DNA from: Bacilli bacterium
GTDB lineage: Bacteria; Bacillota_I; Bacilli_A; RF39; UBA660
Assembly: GCA_017476705.1 (NCBI GenBank)
Contig: JAFUZI010000006.1
Location: 1-26,070 of the forward strand
Direction of reading: 5' to 3'
Length of the DNA: 26,070 bases
Shown one piece after another: positions 1 to 6,904 of this stretch (position 1 is the first letter of the stretch; every line of letters begins with the position of its first letter). Both the position numbers and the translations under genes were made by a program. The notes beneath the pieces are model-generated. The model was not told the origin of the DNA, ran no database searches, and worked only from the letters and a program-made list of their open reading frames with translations.

Positions 1-1
1 A

Positions 2-712
2 AAGGTTAATTATATAAGATATGGAAATATAAAAAAAGATACAGTTATATATCTTCACGGATGGGGTCAAAATATTCAAATGATGAAGCCTTTATCTGAC
101 GCTAGAGAAAAAATGAATGATGTGATTATTATTGATTTACCTGGGCATGGTGAATCAGAAGAACCTAAATTTGCATGGACAGTAGATGATTATGTAGAAT
201 TTTTAAAAGAATTTTGTGATGAATTAAAAGTTAAAAACCCTATTTTGGTTGGGCATTCATTTGGCGGCAAAATTAGTTTACTTTATGCATCTAAATATAA
301 TGTTAAAAAACTAGTTTTATTTGGAAGCCCTTTTAGAAAAGAAATAAAAAAAATGTCATTTAAGACAAAAGTATTAAAAACAGCAAAAAAAATTCCTGGT
401 TTAAAAATGCTAGAAGGATTTGCTAAAAAACATATTGGTTCAACTGATTATAAAAATGCATCACCAATTATGAGAGAGATACTTGTTAAAACAGTTAATT
501 ATGATATAACTGATAAGATAAAAAATATTAAATGTCCAACACTTATCGTATGGGGTGATATGGATGAGGCAGTTAATATAGAAGATGCATATATTTTAGA
601 GAACTTAATTGAAGATAGTGGTGTAGTTGTATATCCTGGATGTACACACTATGCATATTTAGAACGACTTGGTCAAACTATAAATGTTTTAAATAGCTTT
701 TTAGGAAAGTAG
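2..712 (+). CDS. alpha/beta hydrolase, 5' end cut by window edge
   Basis: This is a serine hydrolase of the alpha/beta fold; the substrate cannot be read from sequence. The reading frame is open from base 2, and the 26 codons before the first ATG (position 80) encode the HGWGQN oxyanion-hole segment typical of these enzymes, so the true start lies upstream of the window. The nucleophile elbow GHSFGG has its Ser at 257-259, the likely acid is the Asp of WGDMD at 557-559, and the catalytic His is in CTHYAY at 647-649, so the triad is complete. There is no signal peptide in the visible part. The stop is only 8 bases before the MurF-like gene, whose ribosome binding site overlaps it, so the two are probably cotranscribed. 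Family assignment is secure; function is unknown. Confidence 0.85.
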   Translation, partial: KVNYIRYGNIKKDTVIYLHGWGQNIQMMKPLSDAREKMNDVIIIDLPGHGESEEPKFAWTVDDYVEFLKEFCDELKVKNPILVGHSFGGKISLLYASKYNVKKLVLFGSPFRKEIKKMSFKTKVLKTAKKIPGLKMLEGFAKKHIGSTDYKNASPIMREILVKTVNYDITDKIKNIKCPTLIVWGDMDEAVNIEDAYILENLIEDSGVVVYPGCTHYAYLERLGQTINVLNSFLGK

Positions 713-720
713 GTAAAAGT

Positions 721-2319
721 ATGAATGTTAAATTTATAATATCATTATTAGTTTTGTTTGTGTATACATTTATAAAAACAAAAAAATCATTTCATATGTT
801 ACAACAAAACTGGTATAATGAAGGACTTCGTTATATTAAATGGATGTTAAAAAACTTAAAGCTTGTATTTTTAAATTATGATTTATTATTTTTAGTATTA
901 GCAATTTTCTTAAACATTAAAATAGATAATATGCTACTTATGAGTTTAGTAGTTATTATGTATACTATTTTATCTTTAAGATATATTAATAATAAGAGAA
1001 AAGAACAAGTTAAACTTGAACTTAAAGTAACAGCTAGAGTTAAAAGGTTATTTGTTACTGAGGCTATTTTATATATTATCCCAGTTATATTAATAATGCT
1101 TCATTTTAATGAACATAATTTAGTAATTTATTATTTAATAATAGGATTATTTGTTTATTTAAACTATATAGTTACATTAGTAGCTAGTTATATAAATTTC
1201 CCAATTGAGAAACTTTTATCATTAAGATTTAAATTAAAAGCAAAAAGAAAATTAAAAAATATGCCTAATTTAAAAGTTATAGGCATTACAGGAAGTTATG
1301 GTAAAACAAGCAGTAAAAATATTTTAAATGATATATTAGGAATTAAATATAATGTCCTTCCAACTCCAAAAAATTTCAATACTCCAGTTGGACTTACAAT
1401 TACAATTAATAATTATTTAGACAAATTCAATGATTATATGATAGCTGAGATGGGTGCGTTTAAAAGAGGCGAAATTAAATATTTATGTAATTATGTTAAA
1501 CCTACATATGGTATTTTAACTCGTATAGGTACAGCTCACTTAGAAAGCTTTGGATCACAAGAAAATATCCAAAAAGGTAAATTCGAATTAATTGAATCAC
1601 TTCCTCATGATGGAATAGGTATTTTAAATGGCGATGATGAATTACAAGTTAATTACAAATTAAAAAATGATTGTAAAATAGTATTTATTGGAATTGAAAA
1701 TAAAAATGTTGATGTAAGAGCCGAAAATATTAAATTATCACAAGATGGTTCTACATTTGATGTTATATTTAAAGGTGATAAGAAAAAATATAAATTTGAA
1801 ACTAAATTATTAGGTCAAGCAAATATATATAATATCTTAGCAGGTATAGCATTAGGTCATGAACTAGGACTATCTATCAAACAACTTCAAACTGGAGTTA
1901 AAAGAGTTAATACTATTGAACATAGACTTGAGCTAAAAAAATATTTTGATATAAATATAATAGATGATGCATATAACTCAAATCCTGTTGGTGCTAAAAT
2001 GGCTTTAGATGTGCTTAAATTAATGCCTGGAAAAAGAATTGTAGTAACACCTGGTATGATAGAAATGGGTTCACTTCAAAAAGAACTTAATTATACATTT
2101 GGTCAAGAAATAGCTTCTTCAGCGGATGAAGTTATATTAGTTGGTAAAAATCAAACAAAAGATATATATGATGGAATAGTTAGTAAGAAATTTAAAAAAG
2201 ATAAAATACATATTATAAATGATGTTAAAGAAGCATTTCCAATGATGCAAAAGCTTAAAGATAAAGAAACATATGCATTATTAGAGAATGACTTACCTGA
2301 TATATTTAATGAGAAGTAG
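721..2319 (+). CDS. murF: MurF-like Mur ligase with N-terminal membrane domain
   Basis: This 532-residue protein probably adds D-Ala-D-Ala to the UDP-MurNAc-tripeptide, the last cytoplasmic step of peptidoglycan precursor synthesis. The Mur ligase part starts near residue 185: ATP loop GSYGKTSS at 191-198, NFNTPVG at 218-224, the AEMGAFKRGEI segment typical of MurF, and DDAYNSNP at 415-422. Unusually, residues 1-160 are a membrane domain with about five hydrophobic segments (roughly 4-18, 48-65, 71-87, 110-128, 132-156) in place of the usual soluble MurF N-terminal domain. It lies 17 bases before ddl, which makes its D-Ala-D-Ala substrate; this pairing supports MurF over MurE or MurT. The missing N-terminal substrate domain means another Mur-family ligase activity is not excluded. 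Confidence 0.8.
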   Translation: MNVKFIISLLVLFVYTFIKTKKSFHMLQQNWYNEGLRYIKWMLKNLKLVFLNYDLLFLVLAIFLNIKIDNMLLMSLVVIMYTILSLRYINNKRKEQVKLELKVTARVKRLFVTEAILYIIPVILIMLHFNEHNLVIYYLIIGLFVYLNYIVTLVASYINFPIEKLLSLRFKLKAKRKLKNMPNLKVIGITGSYGKTSSKNILNDILGIKYNVLPTPKNFNTPVGLTITINNYLDKFNDYMIAEMGAFKRGEIKYLCNYVKPTYGILTRIGTAHLESFGSQENIQKGKFELIESLPHDGIGILNGDDELQVNYKLKNDCKIVFIGIENKNVDVRAENIKLSQDGSTFDVIFKGDKKKYKFETKLLGQANIYNILAGIALGHELGLSIKQLQTGVKRVNTIEHRLELKKYFDINIIDDAYNSNPVGAKMALDVLKLMPGKRIVVTPGMIEMGSLQKELNYTFGQEIASSADEVILVGKNQTKDIYDGIVSKKFKKDKIHIINDVKEAFPMMQKLKDKETYALLENDLPDIFNEK

Positions 2320-2336
2320 AAAGAAGGAAAAAATTT

Positions 2337-3539
2337 ATGAAAATTAAAGTAGGAGTTATATTTGGCGGTGAAACTGTAGAACATGAAGTTAGTATTATAT
2401 CTGCAGTTCAAGCCATGGGACAAATAGATAAAGAAAAATATGATGTCATCCCAATATATATAAGTAAAGATAGAACTTGGTATACTGGTAAAATGCTAAT
2501 GGAAATGGATGTATATAAAGATTTTGAATCTTTAAAAAGATATGCTAAAAAAGTAGTACTAGTAAAAAAAGACAATGGTTACTTCTTAACAAAGGTTGAT
2601 GGATTATTTAAACACGATATCGAAGAATTAGATTTAGTTCTTCCAATTGTTCATGGTAAAGGTGCTGAAGATGGCTCTTTAGCTGGCCTTCTTGATTCAG
2701 TTGGTATTCCTTATGCAGGTCCTAAAATGTTAGGAGCAGCTTTAGGACAAGATAAAGTAGTTATGAAACAAGTAATGTCTTCATGTGGACTACCAATAGT
2801 TGATTACACTTGGTTTTATGATACTGAATATTTAACTGATTCTAAAAAAATCTTAGCTAATATTAAAAAGATAGGATATCCTGTAATTGTTAAACCAGCA
2901 AACTTAGGTAGTAGTGTAGGAATTACAGTTTCAAAAACAGCTAAGGATATTGAAAATGCTATTGAAGAAGCAATAAAATATGATAATAAAATAGTAGTAG
3001 AGAAAATGGTTCCTAATTTAATTGAAGTTAATCAAGCAGTGCTTGGTAACTATCAAACTCAAGAATTAAGTGCTATAGCTGAGATGCTAACTTCAAACGA
3101 TTTTCTAACTTATGAAGATAAGTATATCGGAAATGGTAAAAAAACTGGTAAAAAAGTTAGTGCTAAAACATCTGGTAACATGTCTAATAGTGCAATGAAT
3201 ATTCCTGCTAAATTAGATAAAACAATTGAAAAGAAAGTAAATGAATTATCACTTGAAACATTCAGAGCTCTTAATTTAAGAGGAGTTGCTAGAGTTGACT
3301 ATTTAATTGATAAAAAATCTAAAAAAGTATATATTAATGAGCCAAATACAATTCCAGGAAGTTTATCATTTTATATGTTTAAAGCAAATGGTAAAAGTTA
3401 TACAGAACTTTTAGATGATATAATTACAATGACTATCAAAGATTATAAAGATGAACATAAAAAAACTACAAGTTTTGATTCAAATATATTAAGCACATAT
3501 AATGGTTCTAAAGGAGCAAAAGGTAAGATAAAAATGTAA
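2337..3539 (+). CDS. ddl: D-alanine--D-alanine ligase
   Basis: This ATP-grasp enzyme joins two D-alanines for the peptidoglycan stem. The 400-residue product is longer than most Ddl proteins (about 350). It begins with VGVIFGG, the usual Ddl N-terminus, and has the ATP-grasp segment around VIVKPANLGSSVG and the metal-binding NEPNTIPG at residues 334-341. The specificity loop reads YEDKY (259-263), the Tyr/Lys-Tyr type of D-Ala-D-Ala ligases rather than the form seen in vancomycin-resistance D-Ala-D-Lac ligases, so a depsipeptide product is not expected. The ATG has an AGAAGGA site upstream. The last seven codons lie inside a rho-independent terminator. It is cotranscribed with the MurF-like gene. 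Confidence 0.95.
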   Translation: MKIKVGVIFGGETVEHEVSIISAVQAMGQIDKEKYDVIPIYISKDRTWYTGKMLMEMDVYKDFESLKRYAKKVVLVKKDNGYFLTKVDGLFKHDIEELDLVLPIVHGKGAEDGSLAGLLDSVGIPYAGPKMLGAALGQDKVVMKQVMSSCGLPIVDYTWFYDTEYLTDSKKILANIKKIGYPVIVKPANLGSSVGITVSKTAKDIENAIEEAIKYDNKIVVEKMVPNLIEVNQAVLGNYQTQELSAIAEMLTSNDFLTYEDKYIGNGKKTGKKVSAKTSGNMSNSAMNIPAKLDKTIEKKVNELSLETFRALNLRGVARVDYLIDKKSKKVYINEPNTIPGSLSFYMFKANGKSYTELLDDIITMTIKDYKDEHKKTTSFDSNILSTYNGSKGAKGKIKM

Positions 3540-3552
3540 TCTTACCTTTTTT
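3518..3552 (+). terminator. terminator overlapping the 3' end of ddl
   Basis: A 12-bp perfect stem, AAAAGGTAAGAT (3518-3529) with ATCTTACCTTTT (3539-3550), encloses a 9-base loop and ends in a T run. The left arm and loop lie in the last codons of ddl, and the stop codon ends at the first base of the right arm. Confidence 0.85.
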
Positions 3553-3626
3553 AGTCCATTTATGAACTTATATAAATTAAATATAAATGTTATTAAGCAA
3601 TTTTAGTGTAAATAATTAAAATTATA

Positions 3627-3655
3627 TTGAAAAACTTTAATGTGTGTGTTATAAT
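3627..3655 (+). promoter_or_regulatory. sigma-A type promoter of the tRNA gene
   Basis: TTGAAA (3627-3632) and TATAAT (3650-3655) are separated by 17 bases, with a TG one base before the -10 (extended -10). The expected start of transcription is about 10 bases upstream of the tRNA. Confidence 0.8.
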
Positions 3656-3673
3656 TAACACGTATTAAAAAAT

Positions 3674-3749
3674 GTCTTGTTAGCTCAGTTGGTAGAGCAA
3701 CTGACTCTTAATCAGTGGGTCTAGGGTTCGAGTCCCTAACAGGACACCA
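3674..3749 (+). tRNA. tRNA-Lys (anticodon CTT)
   Basis: A full 76-base cloverleaf can be folded. The acceptor GTCTTGT pairs with ACAGGAC with one G-T pair, followed by discriminator A and an encoded CCA. The D stem is GCTC/GAGC, the anticodon stem ACTGA/TCAGT has loop CTCTTAA giving anticodon CTT, and the T arm is TAGGG-TTCGAGT-CCCTA. It reads AAG codons, which are much rarer than AAA in the surrounding genes, so a second tRNA-Lys(TTT) must exist elsewhere. It has its own promoter and terminator. Confidence 0.97.
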
Positions 3750-3760
3750 TTTAGATTATA

Positions 3761-3786
3761 AAAGTCCTGGATTTAGGGCTTTTTTT
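3761..3786 (+). terminator. terminator of the tRNA-Lys transcript
   Basis: AAAGTCCT (3761-3768) pairs with AGGGCTTT (3775-3782) with one G-T pair around a 6-base loop, followed by a run of T. It ends 20 bases before the next gene, so some read-through into the small gene at 3806 is possible. Confidence 0.75.
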
Positions 3787-3805
3787 GATAAATTAGGGGT
3801 GAGTT

Positions 3806-4090
3806 ATGACTATAAATGAAGAATATAGGCTTTATTTGGGAGCTTATTATGGAGTTCAAGCAATGGATTCATATGAATTAAAGGTTTATATATTAAAGGA
3901 AATAGATGATTATATTAAAAATTTTCTAAAAATGAATAGTATTGATAATATTGAGGAAGAAATAACTTATGTTAAAGATAATGTTGATTTAAAAACTAAA
4001 TTACAAGATAGTTTAATTCTTTTGAATAAAATAAATGCACCAATGGAATTAATTCTGCTTATAAAAAAACGTCTTAAAGAATTAAACTAA
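3806..4090 (+). CDS. small protein of unknown function, 94 residues
   Basis: I do not recognise this protein. It starts at an ATG preceded by AGGGGTGAG and ends inside the stem of a strong terminator. The product is predicted to be soluble and largely alpha-helical, with no Cys, no signal peptide and no membrane segment. The N-terminal half has a Tyr-rich start (EEYRLYLGAYYGV), the middle is acidic (NIEEEITYVKDN), and the C-terminus is a basic amphipathic helix (LLIKKRLKELN). It sits alone between the tRNA terminator and the fibre-locus promoter; no promoter of its own is obvious apart from the tRNA promoter upstream. The good ribosome site and dedicated terminator make it a likely real gene. 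Confidence 0.7.
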   Translation: MTINEEYRLYLGAYYGVQAMDSYELKVYILKEIDDYIKNFLKMNSIDNIEEEITYVKDNVDLKTKLQDSLILLNKINAPMELILLIKKRLKELN

Positions 4091-4101
4091 GACGTTTTTT
4101 T
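4064..4101 (+). terminator. strong terminator overlapping the end of the 94-residue gene
   Basis: AAAAAACGTCTTA (4064-4076) pairs perfectly with TAAGACGTTTTTT (4088-4100) around an 11-base loop and runs into T residues. The TAA stop codon is the first three bases of the right arm. Confidence 0.9.
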
Positions 4102-4117
4102 GATATTTTTTATGAAT

Positions 4118-4145
4118 TTGACAAAAGGTAAAAAGCTGATATAAT
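4118..4145 (+). promoter_or_regulatory. promoter of the fibre/surface locus
   Basis: TTGACA (4118-4123) and TATAAT (4140-4145) with a 16-base spacer and a TG extended -10. Both hexamers match consensus. The transcript would start near 4152, leaving a leader of about 60 bases before the first gene. No other convincing promoter is seen until 12429, so this may drive the whole 8-kb locus. Confidence 0.8.
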
Positions 4146-4210
4146 AGTGGCTACTTACCAAGAATATGCTTATTTTTAAAAGAAATTAAGAATAATTGGA
4201 GGTACTGAAT

Positions 4211-5455
4211 ATGAAAAGAATAAAAGGTATAGAAGAAAAACATAATGTGAGATTTACTTCAGTAAATGAAAGTAAAATTAAAAGATTTAAAAAATTAGGA
4301 TTAATTTTCGCTCTTGTTGGTTCCTTAGGAGCTTGTTCAGCAGCTGTTATTTATACATCTAATGATCCTATAATTATTATAGATTTAGATGGAACAGAAG
4401 ATGAAACATTTCCAACAGATCCAACAATAGAAAATGAAACAGATGACAATATTATTGATGATAAAGAGAGTGATTTTAATGAACCATCTTCTGATATAGA
4501 AGAAAGTGAAACATCCTCTAATATAGATAATGAAACAGAAGAAAAAGAAGAATCTAAAATTGATGATATTGTTACCCCAGTATATCCAAATCATAATCAT
4601 GATAATAAAAATAATGGTAAAGATACATCAACTGAGAAACCTGATAAGCCAGATACTCCAATTGGTGTTCATAAACATGATTATGGTGATTATAAGTATA
4701 ATTCTAAAAGTGGTAATGAAGTAGCATACTGTAAAACATGCGGTCATGCTATATATAGAAAATGTGATATGACTGAATGGAGTGTAAAAAATAATATAGA
4801 AGAACGACATTGTAAACATGGATGTGGTCATAAAGAAGAAAGACCTCATGAACACATGCATACAATAAGTGCTACTCCAGTCATTGAAACAATATATGGT
4901 GAGGCAACAAGATGTCATTCAGAATATTATGTTTGTACATCACCAGGATGTCCTGATGGTGGTAAAGTAAATGTTCATGATGTAGGACATACATTTGGCC
5001 CTGTATATGAGGTATATGTTGGATTTGATACATATGATCAATATCAAAAATGTACAGTGTGTGGATATGCAAAATGTGTTGGTACAGTAGTACATACACC
5101 ATCAAGTAATCCAACACCAAGTAATCCAAATCCAACAAATCCGGATCCAGCACCAAGTAATCCAAATCCAACAAATCCGGATCCAACACCAAGTAATCCA
5201 GAACCTACAACACCGGATCCAACAACTCAAGATCCAACAACAAATATTCCAGATCCTGGAACATCAATACCGGATCCAACAGTACCAAGTGTACCAGATC
5301 CAACAAATAGTGTTCCTGAACCTGGAACGTCAATACCGGATCCAATAGAAATATCATCGCTTAGAACAATGAAAGATATGATATTAAATACATATATTTC
5401 AACTGATATGTATGCTAAGATAGATGATAATAAAAATAAAACAAGACAAGCATAA
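4211..5455 (+). CDS. Cys/His-rich surface protein with proline-rich repeats
   Basis: This is a membrane-anchored or lipid-anchored extracellular protein of 414 residues and unknown role. I chose ATG 4211 because GGAGGT at 4198-4203 is an ideal ribosome site for it; an in-frame TTG at 4196 overlaps that site. A basic 29-residue head precedes the hydrophobic segment LGLIFALVGSLGAC; LGAC (Cys42) fits a lipobox, otherwise it is a membrane anchor. An acidic linker rich in Glu, Asp and Thr follows (about 55-130). Residues about 158-300 hold several Cys/His modules (CKTC at 174-177, CKHGC, CTSPGC, CTVC at 281-284) that look like small zinc ribbons or disulphide knots. Then come Pro/Asn/Thr/Asp repeats (about 302-382) and a short C-terminal tail with no LPXTG motif. 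First gene of the fibre locus. Confidence 0.8.
   Translation: MKRIKGIEEKHNVRFTSVNESKIKRFKKLGLIFALVGSLGACSAAVIYTSNDPIIIIDLDGTEDETFPTDPTIENETDDNIIDDKESDFNEPSSDIEESETSSNIDNETEEKEESKIDDIVTPVYPNHNHDNKNNGKDTSTEKPDKPDTPIGVHKHDYGDYKYNSKSGNEVAYCKTCGHAIYRKCDMTEWSVKNNIEERHCKHGCGHKEERPHEHMHTISATPVIETIYGEATRCHSEYYVCTSPGCPDGGKVNVHDVGHTFGPVYEVYVGFDTYDQYQKCTVCGYAKCVGTVVHTPSSNPTPSNPNPTNPDPAPSNPNPTNPDPTPSNPEPTTPDPTTQDPTTNIPDPGTSIPDPTVPSVPDPTNSVPEPGTSIPDPIEISSLRTMKDMILNTYISTDMYAKIDDNKNKTRQA
5117..5224 (+). repeat. three tandem 36-bp repeats within the surface protein gene
   Basis: Three in-frame copies of a 12-codon unit start at 5117, 5153 and 5189. The first two differ by one base and encode PSNPNPTNPDP followed by Ala or Thr; the third has diverged to PSNPEPTTPDPT. 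Degenerate Pro-Asp-Pro units continue to about 5350. The near identity suggests recent slippage or unequal recombination, so repeat number may vary between strains. Confidence 0.9.
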
Positions 5456-5480
5456 TAATTGTAATAAAGAGGGTGAATTT

Positions 5481-6083
5481 ATGAAAGGAAAAAAATGGTA
5501 TAGTGATATTAGTAATTGGTTATTTGGACTTTTACTATTAATATTAATTCCAATACTTGCAGTTAATATACATATAATGGTACAAGCCAAAAATGATAAA
5601 GATACTGTTCCAAATATCTTAGGTTATAAACCATTCATTGTATTATCTGGTTCAATGGAAACTAAAATTAGAATTGGAGACTTAATTATTACTAAAATAA
5701 TTGATCCTAGTTCTTTAAAAGTTGATGATGTTATAGCATTCCGTGATGAAGAGAATACAGTAACAACACACAGAATTATAGATATTATTGAAAAAGATGG
5801 TATAAGCTATTTTGTAACCAAAGGTGATAACAATAGTTCACAAGATAGATATTTGGTTAAATATAAAGACATCGAAGGTATTTACATAACTCGTATTCCA
5901 GGAGTAGGACAAGCTCTTAATGAACTTTCAAAACCTACTACAATGATAATTGTAATACTTGGAATAACAATTATATTCATTTTGTTATTTTCAATTTCTA
6001 ATAAGAAATTAAGAAGAAAAGAGCAAGAGGAATATAGAAGATATTTAAAAGAAAAGGAGCAAAACAAATACAATTTCTTTTAA
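5481..6083 (+). CDS. sipW: SipW-type signal peptidase I (first copy)
   Basis: This membrane serine protease of the SipW/ER type should remove signal peptides from TasA-like proteins. ATG 5481 follows AGAGGGTG; an upstream in-frame ATG at 5424 lies inside the previous gene without a ribosome site, so the product is 200 residues. An N-terminal membrane segment (about 13-33) is followed by the catalytic domain: SGSMET with nucleophile Ser58, THRI with His97 (His instead of the Lys of ordinary bacterial type I peptidases, the SipW hallmark), and KGDNN with Asp116. A second membrane segment lies near 152-172, followed by a highly charged C-terminal tail. It lies 25 bases after the surface protein gene and 70 bases before its likely substrate. 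The family is clear; the substrate is inferred from position. Confidence 0.93.
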   Translation: MKGKKWYSDISNWLFGLLLLILIPILAVNIHIMVQAKNDKDTVPNILGYKPFIVLSGSMETKIRIGDLIITKIIDPSSLKVDDVIAFRDEENTVTTHRIIDIIEKDGISYFVTKGDNNSSQDRYLVKYKDIEGIYITRIPGVGQALNELSKPTTMIIVILGITIIFILLFSISNKKLRRKEQEEYRRYLKEKEQNKYNFF

Positions 6084-6153
6084 ATTTTAATTTCATATTG
6101 GTAGACACACAAATTAATGTGTTTACATAGATTCAAGGGGGAGGTGAAATTAT

Positions 6154-6810
6154 ATGAAAAGAATGTCTGTATTAGCTATATTAGTTTTAGCCATTTCCAT
6201 AACTGCATTCTCAGTTGCTGGAACATATGCAAAATATACATCAACTGACACAATCTCTGATAAAGCCAGAGTTGCAAGATGGAATATCAATGAACTTGTT
6301 AATGTAAGTTTATTTGAGGACACTTACAATAATGGAGCTGTTGTGAATCTTGATGATGATACAACAGTAACAGATGTAATTGCTCCAGGAACCAAAGGTT
6401 CTTATAATTTCAAATTAACAGGTGATGTTGAAACTAACTACACTATTAAAGCTAACGTTAAAGAAGCAGAAGAAACTAATGGTCTAAATGGTAGAGTAGT
6501 ATACTATTTAAAAGATGGTGATACTGTACTTAATACTGATACTTCATTAGCTGGATTAAAATCAGCATTAGAAGCATTATATGATGGTACTACTATTTAT
6601 GCTGCAGGAAGTTTAGACGAAAAAACATACACTATTGAATGGGAATGGGTTTTCGAAAAAACTACTACAGTTGGAGAAGACACAGTTGTTGATAGTGATA
6701 ATGATTTAACAGATACAGAGTTAGGTAATAAATCAGCTGAAGGAACAAATGTTCCAGAAGTTAAATTTACTGTAGACTTTACTGTTACTCAATCAAATCA
6801 AGCTGCTTAA
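6154..6810 (+). CDS. TasA/camelysin-like fibre subunit (SipW substrate)
   Basis: This is a secreted 218-residue protein, likely a structural subunit of an extracellular fibre. It has a very strong ribosome site (GGGGGAGGTG) ahead of its ATG. The signal peptide MKRMSVLAILVLAISITAFS ends in AGTYAKYTS, the region where SipW-type enzymes cut TasA/CalY proteins. The mature part is acidic, Thr/Val/Asn-rich and has no Cys, as expected of an all-beta fibre subunit: APGTKGSYNFKL near residue 75, then IEWEWVF near 165, TDTELGNKSA near 190 and a final beta strand PEVKFTVDFTVTQ. These blocks recur in the C-terminal domain of the protein encoded at 6905-9418. A richer use of C-ending codons (GAC, AAC, TTC) than in most neighbours fits high expression. 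The two adjacent SipW genes support the role. Confidence 0.85.
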   Translation: MKRMSVLAILVLAISITAFSVAGTYAKYTSTDTISDKARVARWNINELVNVSLFEDTYNNGAVVNLDDDTTVTDVIAPGTKGSYNFKLTGDVETNYTIKANVKEAEETNGLNGRVVYYLKDGDTVLNTDTSLAGLKSALEALYDGTTIYAAGSLDEKTYTIEWEWVFEKTTTVGEDTVVDSDNDLTDTELGNKSAEGTNVPEVKFTVDFTVTQSNQAA

Positions 6811-6826
6811 TAGTTGATTATAAAAA

Positions 6827-6879
6827 AGGAAGCATTTAGCTTCCTACTAAGTCTATTATTAATTAATAGATTTAGTAGG
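6827..6879 (+). promoter_or_regulatory. two overlapping, mutually exclusive RNA hairpins
   Basis: Hairpin 1 is AGGAAGC (6827-6833) with GCTTCCT (6839-6845), loop ATTTA. Hairpin 2 is a 16-bp stem (6843-6858 with 6864-6879, one G-T pair) with a 5-base loop. They share bases 6843-6845, so not both can form fully. Neither is followed by a T run, so they are not ordinary terminators. Lying between the fibre subunit and the large scaffold-like gene, they could stabilise the upstream mRNA end or set the ratio of the two products. Confidence 0.6.
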
Positions 6880-6904
6880 GAATTAAATGAAAGGGGTGAT
6901 TATT

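Noticed and set aside
2151..2423. Minus-strand open frame opposite the murF-ddl junction
   Set aside because: It lies opposite two convincing genes, has a low-complexity Phe/Ser-rich product and no ribosome site.
4385..5192. Several open frames on both strands across the surface protein gene
   Set aside because: They are shadows of the repetitive, Asp/Asn/Pro-rich coding sequence; the products are runs of Ile, Met, Leu, Asp or Tyr with no family features.
6106..6123. ACACA/TGTGT hairpin before the fibre subunit gene
   Set aside because: Only five base pairs and no T tract; too weak to call a regulatory element or terminator.
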